In this document: piece after piece, positions 16,166 to 25,046 of the stretch | How the letters are laid out: each line of letters begins with the position of its first letter | Numbering within the stretch: the first letter of the stretch is position 1 | Assembly (NCBI GenBank): GCA_000818095.1 | Contig: CP009416.1 | Location: 1,052,501-1,116,500, forward strand | DNA: 64,000 nucleotides | Reading direction: 5' to 3' | From: Jeotgalibacillus malaysiensis | Lineage (GTDB): Bacteria > Bacillota > Bacilli > Bacillales > Jeotgalibacillaceae | The notes under the pieces: model-generated | Told to the model about the DNA's origin: nothing | What the model saw: the letters and a program-made list of their open reading frames with translations, nothing else | Databases searched by the model: none | Program-made: the position numbers and the translations under genes

Positions 16166-16753
16166 TTATTTTCCAAATCCGATACCGCCACCGCGATTAC
16201 TAGATCCGCGTATTGTTGGTGTAGAGTTTTTACCTACGTAAGAACCGGCTGAATTATAGCCGCCATAGCAGCGTTCAGGGTTCAGATTACATTGTCTGTT
16301 ACGTGAATCATACCAGTTGGTTCCGAAAAGATTTGAGATCAGGCTTGCAAGCAGATAGCCTTCAAAAAAGCTCGGTCCGTAGTTATTACGCGCAAATTCT
16401 TCTTCTGCTACTTCGATCAGGGTTGTATCCGGATCATCTTCTGATTCAGTCAGCGTCACAAAAACATTATCAAAGATGAAAATCTGTTTTCCATCGTTAA
16501 TGTCACTCATTTCATCAGGTGTTTCGTGATTTTGGAGTTCATCGGATACTGTTGCCAGATCTCTATTTTCAGCCTGATAAATTCTTGCATAGCGATCACT
16601 GTTTTCCGCGCTTTCCACCGTATCGTATAAAGTATATGTAGTGCTTATATAATCTTCGATGCCATCTTTAAATATAGAACCGCCACTGTTTCCGCAGGCT
16701 GCTACAAACAGCATGACAGCGATAATCATGACTGACATAACCGACCGTTTCAT
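16166..16753 (-). CDS. DUF4247 lipoprotein
   Basis: This 195-residue predicted lipoprotein has a lipobox FVAAC with Cys at residue 20. The middle is acidic and the C-terminus is glycine/serine-rich (TIRGSSNRGGGIGFGK) after a CNLNPERCYGG segment with two cysteines. It matches the DUF4247 family of Bacillales found beside PspA and DUF350 genes. Function is unknown. An outer-face sensor or adaptor would fit. A terminator-like hairpin separates it from pspA upstream, so expression of the distal three genes may be lower. Confidence 0.75.
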   Translation of the reverse strand: MKRSVMSVMIIAVMLFVAACGNSGGSIFKDGIEDYISTTYTLYDTVESAENSDRYARIYQAENRDLATVSDELQNHETPDEMSDINDGKQIFIFDNVFVTLTESEDDPDTTLIEVAEEEFARNNYGPSFFEGYLLASLISNLFGTNWYDSRNRQCNLNPERCYGGYNSAGSYVGKNSTPTIRGSSNRGGGIGFGK

Positions 16754-16803
16754 ATTCTCACCGCCTTTTCCGCATAAAGATATTTAGTATTTTACAGCAA
16801 AAG

Positions 16804-16836
16804 AAGGGCCTTGGTGACAAAAAATGTCACACCGGC
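16804..16836 (-). terminator. Intercistronic hairpin between pspA and DUF4247 gene
   Basis: AGGGCC-GGTGTGACA pairs with TGTCACC-GGCCCT (two unpaired A). On the minus strand it is followed by TTCTTTTG. It looks like a leaky terminator or an mRNA stabiliser within the operon. Confidence 0.55.
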
Positions 16837-16847
16837 CCTGGCAAGTT

Positions 16848-17513
16848 TTACTCTTTACCCATTTTCTTTTTCAGTGCAGCAAGCTCATCGTCTACACTGT
16901 TATCAAGTGCATCAAACTCATCATCCAGACTGCGGTTTGACTGACGGAGGTCTTCACTTGTTTCCGCTTCTGCTTCAAACTGCATCACTTTTTCTTCCAT
17001 TCTTTCAAAGCCGCCGCGTGATGCGTCATTGTTGATTCCTGAAAGTGTACGGTTCATCTTTGTACGTGTTTTTGCAGATTCAGCACGCGCTTTTAATGAA
17101 TCCTTTTTAAGCTTCATTTCATTATATTCTTTCTTCATTTCATCGAGCTTTGTTCTCAGACCTGCAACATCTTCTTTTGCTCTTGCATATGAATCCTCAA
17201 GAGAAGCAGCCTGATCAGCGTGGTTCTTCTTGTCTTCAAGCGCGCGGCGGGCAAGATCTTCATTCCCTGACTCAATTGCTTTCATTGCCTGCTCTTCACG
17301 CTTTTTCATCATACTTTCAGCGTCTTCAACCTTCTTTTGCAGCATTTTTTCGCTTGCGATCTGCTTGGCTACTGCCGTTTCGACCTCGCGGATATCTGCT
17401 TCCATTTCACGCATAAACTGATCAAGCATTTTTACCGGATCTTCAGCTTTATCTAGCATTGAATTTAACTCTGATCCTACAACTGTCTTTACTCGTTTGA
17501 AAAATTGAAACAT
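16848..17513 (-). CDS. pspA: PspA/IM30-family membrane-remodelling protein
   Basis: This 221-residue, almost entirely helical protein starts MFQFFKRVKTVVGSELNSMLDKAEDP, split here as the amphipathic membrane-binding helix followed by the DAEDP-like motif found in PspA and Vipp1. Long coiled coils follow (KQIASEKMLQKKVEDAE onward). PspA polymers bind damaged membrane and limit proton leak. It is the second gene of the operon after the DUF4178 gene, 20 bp away. The promoter upstream of the operon is of the extracytoplasmic-function sigma type, as for B. subtilis pspA (SigW regulon). Confidence 0.9.
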   Translation of the reverse strand: MFQFFKRVKTVVGSELNSMLDKAEDPVKMLDQFMREMEADIREVETAVAKQIASEKMLQKKVEDAESMMKKREEQAMKAIESGNEDLARRALEDKKNHADQAASLEDSYARAKEDVAGLRTKLDEMKKEYNEMKLKKDSLKARAESAKTRTKMNRTLSGINNDASRGGFERMEEKVMQFEAEAETSEDLRQSNRSLDDEFDALDNSVDDELAALKKKMGKE

Positions 17514-17533
17514 TTGTCATTCCTCCAGTTAAT

Positions 17534-18046
17534 TTAGTGTGATCCTGCAATGATTTTGAGTTCGTATTCCTCTATGCTGTAACCTGTACTCGCTTCTACA
17601 TCGCCGCCCCAGATCTCAACTGACAGCGCCTTTTCATCATCTTCATCATAGTATTCGGCATATTTACACTTTACACCGTCTACATTCTGACTTCTGCCTT
17701 CGCCTTTTACGATTGCTGAGCCTGTTTCATCCAGGTAATACATCGTGCCTTCATATTCAATTTCCTTTGGGAGAGGCTCTTGAAGTTTCAGTGTTGATTT
17801 TTTGTAAATGCCGAGTTCGAGCTCATCATCCATTTCGACACCGAGCCAGATTACTTCCTGCACGCCCTGAAGCTGATAGGCTGACCATTTAAAACCGTGA
17901 TCGTTATACGATAGCTTACCAACTACCTCATAGTCCTGAAGATCATACGTGACAACATCACCGATTTTCAGGTTATGAACGGTTCTGTCCTTAACTTCCG
18001 GTCGCGTATCTGTTTTTCCGCCAAACAGCCGCTTAAAAAAGCTCAT
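17534..18046 (-). CDS. DUF4178 protein
   Basis: This 170-residue soluble, beta-rich protein has the DUF4178 hallmark GDVVTYDLQDYEVVGKL near residue 30 and a repeated W/Y-rich sandwich further on (DHGFKWSAYQL, VIWLGVEMDDE, VEIWGGDVEAS). DUF4178 genes regularly lie beside PspA, DUF350 and spermidine-synthase-like genes. No activity is known. It is the first gene of the operon, with its start about 47 bp from the ECF promoter -10 element and GGATGATG as ribosome site. Confidence 0.78.
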   Translation of the reverse strand: MSFFKRLFGGKTDTRPEVKDRTVHNLKIGDVVTYDLQDYEVVGKLSYNDHGFKWSAYQLQGVQEVIWLGVEMDDELELGIYKKSTLKLQEPLPKEIEYEGTMYYLDETGSAIVKGEGRSQNVDGVKCKYAEYYDEDDEKALSVEIWGGDVEASTGYSIEEYELKIIAGSH

Positions 18047-18092
18047 CTGTTCATCATCCTTTTTTATACGTCTTTCCTGTTACAATACCTTA

Positions 18093-18118
18093 TACGTGAG
18101 AAAAGATAAAAGGTTTCA
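18093..18118 (-). promoter_or_regulatory. ECF-sigma promoter of the DUF4178-pspA operon
   Basis: On the minus strand TGAAAC (18118-18113), a 16-bp spacer, and CGTA (18096-18093) match the SigW/SigM-type promoter exactly. It lies in the 142-bp gap to the divergent ECF sigma gene and points at the DUF4178 gene. Either SigW or the adjacent sigma factor could use it. Confidence 0.8.
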
Positions 18119-18188
18119 GCTAAATTAATAAAACTTTTTTAGCCGGAAGTTGTTCTAATATATAGATAGAGAGTAAAGGGGGAGACAG

Positions 18189-18713
18189 ATGGATCTTGAG
18201 AAAATCGCATCTGATGCCGTCAGCGGAGATGAAGATGCATTTGTCATGCTGATGAAAGCATTTAAAGCTGACTTATACAGAACGGCATACGCTTATTTAA
18301 AAAATGAACAGGATGCAGTTGATGCAGTGCAGGAGACGACTTACAGAGCATACAAGTCAATTAAAACACTGAAGCAGCCGGCTTATGCTAAAACCTGGAT
18401 GATCAGAATTATGATTAATGTCTGCCAGACTGAATTAAAAAAGAAAAAAAGAATGGTGCCTCAGCTGTTTGAAGAAAGTGAAATGGCAACTGATGTAAAA
18501 GACTCTTTTCTGGAAACAGCAGAAGCACTCGACAGTCTGGAGCCGGATGAAAGGGAGCTGGTTCATATGAAATACTTTCAGGATATGACGATTACACAGG
18601 TTGCTCATGCACTGAATATGCCTGAAGGTACAGTGAAAACAAAACTCTACAAGTCACTATCACGTTTGAAACGCTGGTTTGAGAAAGGAGAGCATACTCG
18701 TGTATCAAAATGA
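18189..18713 (+). CDS. ECF RNA polymerase sigma factor
   Basis: This 174-residue sigma-70 group 4 protein has region 2 (about 20-90: YRTAYAYLKNEQDAVDAVQETTYRAYKSI) and region 4 (about 115-165: LDSLEPDERELVHMKYFQDMTITQVAHALNMPEGTVKTKL), each given here in part as the diagnostic stretch. GGGGGAGA precedes the start. The 3' end overlaps the next gene by 14 bp, so sigma and DUF4179 protein are translationally coupled, the usual sigma/anti-sigma arrangement. It faces away from the PspA operon. Confidence 0.9.
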   Translation: MDLEKIASDAVSGDEDAFVMLMKAFKADLYRTAYAYLKNEQDAVDAVQETTYRAYKSIKTLKQPAYAKTWMIRIMINVCQTELKKKKRMVPQLFEESEMATDVKDSFLETAEALDSLEPDERELVHMKYFQDMTITQVAHALNMPEGTVKTKLYKSLSRLKRWFEKGEHTRVSK

Positions 18714-20010
18714 GGAGAATAAATTAAAAGATTATCAGCAAAAGGTTGAACAGCTGCCAGTACCTGACGACCGGCTGGATGATGCAATTCTGACGGGAAT
18801 GAAAAGAGCACGCGGTAAACATAAGCGTGCATATAAAAAATGGTTCATTCCGCTGACTGCAGCAGCCGTCCTGATCCTCTCATTTGTCATGACTGTCAGA
18901 GTGTCTTCTGTTATGGCAGGCCATATTGCATCTATTCCGGGGATGGACCGGATTGTAGAATTAATCCGTGATGACAGGGGACTTCAAAAAGCGGTCGAAA
19001 ATGATTATATGGAAGCAATCGGTGTCAGCCGTTCCAGAGATGGCGTGATCATCACAATTGATTCTGCCATACAGGATGAGCAGGGGCTTGTCATATTCTA
19101 TACTGTCGAAATTCCGGAACCGGTAAGAGATCCGTTTTTTGCAGTAAGTGATTTGCTTGATGAAAACGGTGAAAGTGTGGATGCTTCTTATTCAACAGGA
19201 ACGGATCTAGATGCAGACCCTGAAAGTACGTTGCTAACAGGATCGGCTAACTTTTTCTTCGAAGATGGCTATTCTCCTGGAAGAGAGCTGACAGTGGTCT
19301 TTGGTGACAGGCAGAATCAGCACGCGTTCGAAGGTGAAATCGAAATACCAATTACGTTATCTACTGAAAAAGCGGGAACGCAAACGTATGAGCTGAATAA
19401 AACCGTCAGTATTGAAGAGCAGGAACTTACCATTAAAGAAGTGAATATATCACCGATCAGAGTCAGTGTTGAACTGATACCCGACCCTTCCAATGAGAAA
19501 AAAATCCTGGCCTATGAAGCGATGAAGATGACAGATGAGAGCGGGGAAGAGTGGAAGCAGGCAGCCCACGGCCTTACCTCGACCGGTGATGCTGAAGCAA
19601 GAACCGTTTATTTTGAAAGCAGCTATTTTGATATGCCTGAAAGTCTTTCTCTCATTATCGGAAAAGTGCAGGCAGTCGAACAGGAGCATGAAGCAGTAAC
19701 AGTCGATACTGATACCGGGAAAGTAATTTCGGCGCCGGAGGATTCGGGTATCACGTTTACATCCATTGACCGCCTCGGGATAGAGCTTGAAATTAACAGG
19801 GCAGACTTTGGGTACAGTCTTTTCAGTCAGGCAACAGATGCTGATGGCAAAACTGTTGATATTCCGTCAGCAGGTTACCGCTCATACGATGGGAAATCCA
19901 TGATGGATTTCAGGTTTGAAAGCAGCAGTTATCAAAACCCGCTGACGCTTGAGTTTGCCTTTTATCCAGCGTGGATTGAATCAGATGAAGTGATTCGGAT
20001 CTATGAATGA
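18700..20010 (+). CDS. DUF4179 membrane protein, probable anti-sigma factor
   Basis: The start is a GTG at 18700 with GAAAGGAG upstream, inside the end of the sigma gene. The 436-residue product has a charged cytoplasmic N-terminus of about 50 residues, one membrane segment (WFIPLTAAAVLILSFVMTV, about 55-73) and a large extracytoplasmic region with DUF4179 and related beta domains. That topology fits an anti-sigma factor holding the cognate ECF factor at the membrane. No zinc-binding HxxxCxxC motif is present in the N-terminus, so it is not of the ZAS type. Confidence 0.82.
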   Translation: MYQNEENKLKDYQQKVEQLPVPDDRLDDAILTGMKRARGKHKRAYKKWFIPLTAAAVLILSFVMTVRVSSVMAGHIASIPGMDRIVELIRDDRGLQKAVENDYMEAIGVSRSRDGVIITIDSAIQDEQGLVIFYTVEIPEPVRDPFFAVSDLLDENGESVDASYSTGTDLDADPESTLLTGSANFFFEDGYSPGRELTVVFGDRQNQHAFEGEIEIPITLSTEKAGTQTYELNKTVSIEEQELTIKEVNISPIRVSVELIPDPSNEKKILAYEAMKMTDESGEEWKQAAHGLTSTGDAEARTVYFESSYFDMPESLSLIIGKVQAVEQEHEAVTVDTDTGKVISAPEDSGITFTSIDRLGIELEINRADFGYSLFSQATDADGKTVDIPSAGYRSYDGKSMMDFRFESSSYQNPLTLEFAFYPAWIESDEVIRIYE

Positions 20011-20157
20011 CGCATGCAATTGACTTGGCGTTAAGTGTAAAAATGAAAAATGATTAAATGATAGGATACGTGAAAGTACGAACGGGTGAAAAATTGACTG
20101 CGCCAGCAATTTCTTTCAGGTTGAGCTTCAGTTAACGAGAAGAAAAATTCAATAATC

Positions 20158-20193
20158 AAAAGGCCGGGACAAAATAAATTGTCCCGGCCTTTT
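20158..20193. terminator. Bidirectional terminator between DUF4179 and chemoreceptor genes
   Basis: AAAAGGCCGGGACA pairs with TGTCCCGGCCTTTT. It is perfect and T/A-flanked on both sides. Confidence 0.9.
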
Positions 20194-20200
20194 AGCTGTT

Positions 20201-22051
20201 CTATGATATTTTTGACTGTTGCTCATGTTCATCTGTTTTATCGTCTTCATTTTCATAACTATACTCATCTACAAAAGTGTCTCCATCTATCTCTTCGCCT
20301 TTCACGTCTTCAAAGGCAGGTTCTTCATATAATTCATTGTCTTCAGAAGTTACTTCAGCCGGCAGTTCGAATCTTGCAATCAACTCCTGAAGCTCTTCAG
20401 CCATCCCAGTAAGCGCAGTGGCAGAGGATGTGACTTCTTCCATAGATGCGAGTGTCTGCTGAGCAGCAGCGCTGACGCTTGCGGAGTGATCATTTGTATC
20501 TTTGGCAATGCCGGTCATGCTGCCGACTGTTACAGTCACCTCATCTGATTTTGCAGCGATATCCTGTGCGGTTTCGTTCATCTGCTCAATCTGAGTGGTC
20601 ATCTGTTCAACAGACCCGACAATCAGCTGGAATTTTTCACGCGTTTCCTGTGCAGCATTGATGCCGCGTTCAACCTCAGCTTTTACCTCATTCATCGTTT
20701 CAACGGATCTTGAAGAGTCTTTCTGCATTTCAGCGATCAGGTCATTGATTTTATGAGTAGAGCCTGCAGATTGCTCAGCAAGCTTTCTCACCTCATCAGC
20801 AACGACTGCAAAACCTTTGCCGTGTTCACCGGCACGTGCAGCTTCAATAGCTGCATTCAGTGCCAGAAGATTTGTCTGATCTGCAATCCCTCTGATGACA
20901 TCTAAAATTGAACCAATTTCATCTGTGCGTGAGGAAAGGTTTTGAATGGCCCGGTCAGATACATCCACCCGATGACTGATCGACGACATGTTTTGAACCG
21001 TATTTTCAACGAGTGCACCACCCTCATTTGCATGAGTAAGTGATTCATTTGAATAATTTTCAATCACATTTGCACTTTCAGCAATCGTCTGGATCCCGAC
21101 AGTTACATTATGAAGAGACTCAACGCTTCTGTCAGCAGCAGATACCTGATTTTCAGAGCCTCTTGAGATTTCTTCAATTGAACCGGCCGTCTGTTCCGTT
21201 GCTCTTGAAGTCTGTTCAGCATTCGCTGAAAGCTCTTCAGATGAAGCGGCAACCTGAGCTGAATTTAATGAAATCTGCTGAATTAAATTTTTCAGATTAT
21301 CCTGCATCGCAATGAACGAATGCTGCAGTTTTGCGATTTCGTCCTTGCCTTTCATCGGTACAGGCTGATCAGTCAAGTTGCCGTTAGCTACACGTTCAGC
21401 CATTGCTGTCATAGACTTGAGAGGTTTTGTAATGCGTGACGTCAGAATCACACCAAGCAGGATCGCAATAATGAAGGCTGCTCCCATCATGACAGATGAA
21501 AGCGTTCGAGCCTGTGCAATGGATGCATTGGATTCAAGCAGTGTAGAAGAGATGTCTGCATTGATCCGGTCAATCATATCATTCGCTTCCCCTGCAAGCT
21601 GATTAGCGAGCGGCGTCATCGTGCCGGTTGCTCTGACTCTGGCGATATCAGGATTTGCTTCAAATAAAGGAAGAAGATCTTCACCGATTGTCAGCATTTC
21701 TGTATTTTTATTATCAATAGAAGCTAAAAGCTTTAAAGATGCCTCATCAGTGATTAGAGATTCAATCCGGTCACTGATCGCTGCTGTTTCTGCATTCAAT
21801 TCGTAAAATGTATCAAGATAAATAGATTGTGAGGACAGTAAAAATCCTCTGTATGTACTGTTTTGTTCATGAACCGTACTTTCAAGTTCCAGTATGGCAG
21901 CTCTCGCTTCAAAAAGTGACTCAGTGACATCTTCAAATGTCTGGCTCATTGCCCGCATATTCATATAAGAATATATACCTGATGCTGCAAAAATTAATGC
22001 AACGACCAGAAAGGCGGATACCAGCTTTTGACCTACGGACCCCTTCATCAT
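20201..22051 (-). CDS. Methyl-accepting chemotaxis protein with 4HB-type sensor
   Basis: This 616-residue receptor has TM1 (about 10-30), an extracytoplasmic four-helix-bundle sensor (about 31-185), TM2 (about 188-210), HAMP (about 211-265, [15 protein letters not shown]) and a signalling domain with the hairpin tip [20 protein letters not shown], whose central part contacts CheW/CheA. The C-terminal tail (about 50 residues) is strongly acidic. The start at 22051 is the first of two ATGs after AGGAGGAAGGATGAC. It is a single gene. No ligand can be inferred. Confidence 0.92.
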   Translation of the reverse strand: MMKGSVGQKLVSAFLVVALIFAASGIYSYMNMRAMSQTFEDVTESLFEARAAILELESTVHEQNSTYRGFLLSSQSIYLDTFYELNAETAAISDRIESLITDEASLKLLASIDNKNTEMLTIGEDLLPLFEANPDIARVRATGTMTPLANQLAGEANDMIDRINADISSTLLESNASIAQARTLSSVMMGAAFIIAILLGVILTSRITKPLKSMTAMAERVANGNLTDQPVPMKGKDEIAKLQHSFIAMQDNLKNLIQQISLNSAQVAASSEELSANAEQTSRATEQTAGSIEEISRGSENQVSAADRSVESLHNVTVGIQTIAESANVIENYSNESLTHANEGGALVENTVQNMSSISHRVDVSDRAIQNLSSRTDEIGSILDVIRGIADQTNLLALNAAIEAARAGEHGKGFAVVADEVRKLAEQSAGSTHKINDLIAEMQKDSSRSVETMNEVKAEVERGINAAQETREKFQLIVGSVEQMTTQIEQMNETAQDIAAKSDEVTVTVGSMTGIAKDTNDHSASVSAAAQQTLASMEEVTSSATALTGMAEELQELIARFELPAEVTSEDNELYEEPAFEDVKGEEIDGDTFVDEYSYENEDDKTDEHEQQSKIS

Positions 22052-22176
22052 GTCATCCTTCCTCCATTTATATAGGTATAAAGTATTGATCATTTCATCA
22101 TAATCTTATGTGAATATGTATTTCGAGTCAAGGAAAGATTTTGACGATTCTTGAAATTTGCATGAGGGGGGATCCC

Positions 22177-22320
22177 GAGTGACTAGAAAAAACATTTGAG
22201 TGCTATGAATTTCTGATCGGGTGCTGTGCAAACCAGTTTGAGTGCTGTAAATTGCAAATCCAGCCAGATCGACTGCAGTCAAAACTCAATCGACTGCTCC
22301 ATAGCTACAACCGAATGCAG
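22177..22320. repeat. 21-nt periodic intergenic array D (core GAGTGCT), 4+3 units
   Basis: GAGTGAC, GAGTGCT, GGGTGCT and GAGTGCT start at 22177, 22198, 22219 and 22240. GACTGCA, GACTGCT and GAATGCA start at 22271, 22292 and 22313. All intervals are 21 nt except the 31-nt step between the two blocks. The array fills the 340-bp gap upstream of the chemoreceptor gene and downstream of the DUF6509 gene terminator. No protein-coding potential is evident on either strand. Confidence 0.88.
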
Positions 22321-22345
22321 TCAACAGCCACGGTTCAAACCAGCA

Positions 22346-22378
22346 TAAAAAAACAGAAATCCAAATCTGGATTTCTGC
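22346..22378 (-). terminator. Intrinsic terminator of DUF6509 gene
   Basis: CAGAAATCCA/TGGATTTCTG stem with a 4-nt loop, followed on the minus strand by TTTTTTT. Confidence 0.85.
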
Positions 22379-22392
22379 TAAAATAATTCATA

Positions 22393-22692
22393 TTATGCTT
22401 CTTCCTGTGCTTCCTGCCAGTGATCGCTGCAGAATGCTTTGATTGATTCGATTTCTTCATCTTCAAGCTCAAAGTCAAGAACCTGACCATCACTGCTTTT
22501 AATCAGGTCATACTTCATCAGCTGTTCCTCGCCGTCTTCTACTTTGTACAGCGCTTTGATGCTGACGTCACCGTCTTCAAACAGCTCATCTTCCTCATCT
22601 TTTGCAAGCTCAAGCATAAATTCAAAACGGTCTCCTGTGAGAATACCGAATGCGTCATTTATTTTTTCAACCGTATAAGCTGTTATATTCAT
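22393..22692 (-). CDS. Small acidic protein, DUF6509-like
   Basis: A 99-residue acidic protein starting MNITAYTVEKINDAFGILTG, with a conserved-looking GDRFEFMLEL stretch and a C-terminal LDFELEDEEIESIKAFCSDH. I recall this pattern from a Bacillales family of unknown function (DUF6509). The assignment is from memory of the pattern. The ATG at 22692 has AAAGGTGG at the proper distance. A GTG four codons upstream overlaps that site. Single gene, divergent from the PfpI-family gene. Confidence 0.6.
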   Translation of the reverse strand: MNITAYTVEKINDAFGILTGDRFEFMLELAKDEEDELFEDGDVSIKALYKVEDGEEQLMKYDLIKSSDGQVLDFELEDEEIESIKAFCSDHWQEAQEEA

Positions 22693-22781
22693 ATATACGT
22701 CCACCTTTCATGTGTTATTGTTTCAGTATACATCAAAGCGGTAATGGTATGTACGAAAGGGATAAATGAGGAGGGTTATAT

Positions 22782-23309
22782 ATGAATTTAAATGCTAAAA
22801 AAGTAATTGCGCTAGTGAGCGATGATTTTGAGGACCTCGAGCTCTGGTATCCGGTTATGCGCCTGAGAGAAGAGGGAGTAGTCGTTCATATTGTCGGTGA
22901 AAAGAACGGACATGAATATATTGGGAAGTATGGTGTGCCTGCTGTAAGTGATTATGCTTTTCATGAAATCAATGTAGAAGAATATGATGGCATTTTAGTA
23001 CCTGGCGGCTGGTCGCCGGATAAATTAAGACGTTATAAAGAGGTCATTGAAATGGTACAGCATATGAATCAGCATCAGAAAATGATTGGTCAGATCTGTC
23101 ATGCAGGCTGGGTATTGATTTCAGCAAATATTTTAAAGGGTGTTAACGTAACAAGTACACCTGGTATTAAAGACGATATGACGAATGCAGGTGCGATCTG
23201 GCATGATGAAGCAGTTGTGACAGACGGTCATATCATTTCAAGCAGAAGACCACCCGATCTACCAGCTTACGGAAATGCACTTGTAAAAGCATTAAATACG
23301 ATTGAATAG
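22782..23309 (+). CDS. DJ-1/PfpI-family protein (YhbO/YraA type)
   Basis: This 175-residue protein has the reactive cysteine C106 in the nucleophile elbow GQICHAGW, followed by H107, and an acidic residue near residue 18 (DFEDLE) as found in the PfpI/YhbO branch. Members act in general stress resistance and have been described as deglycases or proteases, both disputed. GAGGAGGG precedes the start. It is monocistronic between the DUF6509 gene and a terminator. Confidence 0.88.
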   Translation: MNLNAKKVIALVSDDFEDLELWYPVMRLREEGVVVHIVGEKNGHEYIGKYGVPAVSDYAFHEINVEEYDGILVPGGWSPDKLRRYKEVIEMVQHMNQHQKMIGQICHAGWVLISANILKGVNVTSTPGIKDDMTNAGAIWHDEAVVTDGHIISSRRPPDLPAYGNALVKALNTIE

Positions 23310-23316
23310 CCTAAGC

Positions 23317-23352
23317 ACCTGGATCTCAGATTAAATGATCCAGGTATTTTTT
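23317..23352 (+). terminator. Intrinsic terminator after PfpI gene
   Basis: ACCTGGATC/GATCCAGGT stem and a TTTTTT run. Confidence 0.85.
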
Positions 23353-23433
23353 AAATGTATAATGCTTCACAAGCGTATTTCGAATCGTGTTTTGATATAA
23401 TTTAATGACTAGATGATTCAAAGGAGTGAGTAT

Positions 23434-24945
23434 GTGGATTTTTCGGTAGACGGTTTGATATTTTTAATGGCAGCCATGCTGATTATCGGTGTAGCCGCTA
23501 CAAAGTTCTCTTCGCGTTTAGGAATGCCCTCACTTGTTCTTTTCTTAGTCGCTGGTATGCTTCTCAGCGAATTTATCTACTTTGAAAATACTGAATTTGT
23601 CCAGCTTGTCGGTATATTAGCACTTATAATTATTCTCTTTGAAGGTGGTACACAAACCAGCTGGCAAAGTATCAGGCCCGTTATTGGTGCATCTACTTCA
23701 CTTGCGACCGCCGGAGTGTTGATCACTTCAGGTATTGTCGGCGTAGCGGCTGTATGGATTTTGGAACTGTCATGGCTTGAAGGTTTATTGCTTGGGGCCA
23801 TCGTCGGGTCAACAGATGCCGCAGCAGTTTTTTCTGTACTTGGGACTAAAAATATAAAATCAAAGCTCACTTCCACACTTGAAGCGGAATCAGGTACGAA
23901 CGATCCGATGGCTGTATTTTTAACAGTCATGTTTATTGAACTGATACAGATTCCAGACACAGGCGTCTGGGCGATGATTTCAGGGTTCCTGATTCAGATG
24001 TCTGTCGGCCTGGTTGCAGGGTTAGTGCTTGGGAGATTGACTGTTCTTGCTATCACTAAGATCAATCTGGATGCTTCGGGCTTATACCCGGTGCTTGCTT
24101 TATCCTTTGCTATTTTTACATACGCTGGTACAACTTTTATTGGCGGAAGCGGCTTACTGGCTGTTTATGTGATGGCTGTTGTAGTCGGGAATTATGAAAT
24201 TCCTTACCGTCATTCGATCCTGAGGTTCAATGAAGGTTTTGCATGGATGATGCAGATCGTTATGTTTATTATGCTTGGGCTGCTTGTTTTTCCGAATCAG
24301 CTGCTTGAAGTGATCTGGCAGGGCATGCTGCTATCAATTATTCTCATGCTGATTGCCCGTCCTGTAGGTGTATTCCTCAGTATGATCGGTATGAAATACA
24401 ATGTGAAAGAAAAGGTCTTTATCTCCTGGGCGGGCTTAAAAGGCGCTGTCCCGATCGTATTAGCCACTTATCCGATTGTAGCGGGTGTAGAAAATGCAAT
24501 GCTGATCTTTAATACAGTATTTTTCGTTGTGCTCACTTCAGCTCTGATTCAGGGTGGTACGCTGTCATGGCTTGGGAATAAGCTTGGTCTTGCAGGTGAA
24601 GAAAAATTACAGAGTCCATACAGTCTTGAGCTGATTGCACTCGGTAAGACTGAATCTGAGATGGTTGAGCTCACGATTCCGGAGGATGCAGCGGTAGCCG
24701 GCATGAAGCTTGCAGATATCACATTGCCAAAATATACGCTCATTACCGCTGTAATCAGAAATGAAAAGATTCTCACCCCAACCGGTGTTACAAGACTGAA
24801 GGAAGGCGACACCCTTTACGTTCTGACAAAAAAGAAAACGCGGGATCTCGTTAAAGTCCGTTTTTATCAGAAAAAGTGGGTAACTGAAGAAAAGGAAGAA
24901 ATCATAGAATCTGAAAGCAGTGAAACAAAAGAGTCAGGCTCCTGA
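23434..24945 (+). CDS. CPA1-family cation/proton antiporter (NhaP2/CvrA-like) with TrkA-C domain
   Basis: This 503-residue membrane protein has about 12-13 helices followed by a soluble TrkA-C (RCK-C) domain (about 395-475: LELTIPEDAAVAGMKL is the typical start, here VELTIPEDAAVAGMKL). The ion-binding ND motif is in ESGTNDPMAVFLTV. GSTDAAAVFSVL is the conserved helix before it. TrkA-C domains in this family often bind cyclic di-AMP. The GTG at 23434 is chosen because AAAGGAGTGAG lies just before it. K+ or Na+ preference cannot be read. Confidence 0.85.
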   Translation: MDFSVDGLIFLMAAMLIIGVAATKFSSRLGMPSLVLFLVAGMLLSEFIYFENTEFVQLVGILALIIILFEGGTQTSWQSIRPVIGASTSLATAGVLITSGIVGVAAVWILELSWLEGLLLGAIVGSTDAAAVFSVLGTKNIKSKLTSTLEAESGTNDPMAVFLTVMFIELIQIPDTGVWAMISGFLIQMSVGLVAGLVLGRLTVLAITKINLDASGLYPVLALSFAIFTYAGTTFIGGSGLLAVYVMAVVVGNYEIPYRHSILRFNEGFAWMMQIVMFIMLGLLVFPNQLLEVIWQGMLLSIILMLIARPVGVFLSMIGMKYNVKEKVFISWAGLKGAVPIVLATYPIVAGVENAMLIFNTVFFVVLTSALIQGGTLSWLGNKLGLAGEEKLQSPYSLELIALGKTESEMVELTIPEDAAVAGMKLADITLPKYTLITAVIRNEKILTPTGVTRLKEGDTLYVLTKKKTRDLVKVRFYQKKWVTEEKEEIIESESSETKESGS

Positions 24946-24959
24946 GCCCGGCTCTTTTT
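24930..24959 (+). terminator. Intrinsic terminator overlapping antiporter stop codon
   Basis: AGAGTC-GGCTC pairs with GAGCC-GGCTCT, followed by TTTTT. The antiporter TGA stop is in the loop region. Confidence 0.75.
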
Positions 24960-25046
24960 GTATGTTCAGCTATAAATAGTGCAAGACACATAAAACAATT
25001 GTGTTTCTCAGATTCAAGCCAACTTTAAAAGGGAATAGAAGATGCA

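Noticed and set aside
20011-20157. A seventh 21-nt array in the gap after the DUF4179 gene
   Set aside because: Only loose similarity (TGAAA words) was seen and the spacing does not hold over three or more units.
22177-22320. Iteron-type replication origin
   Set aside because: No replication initiator gene nearby, different cores at other loci, and the region lies inside a chromosomal housekeeping stretch.
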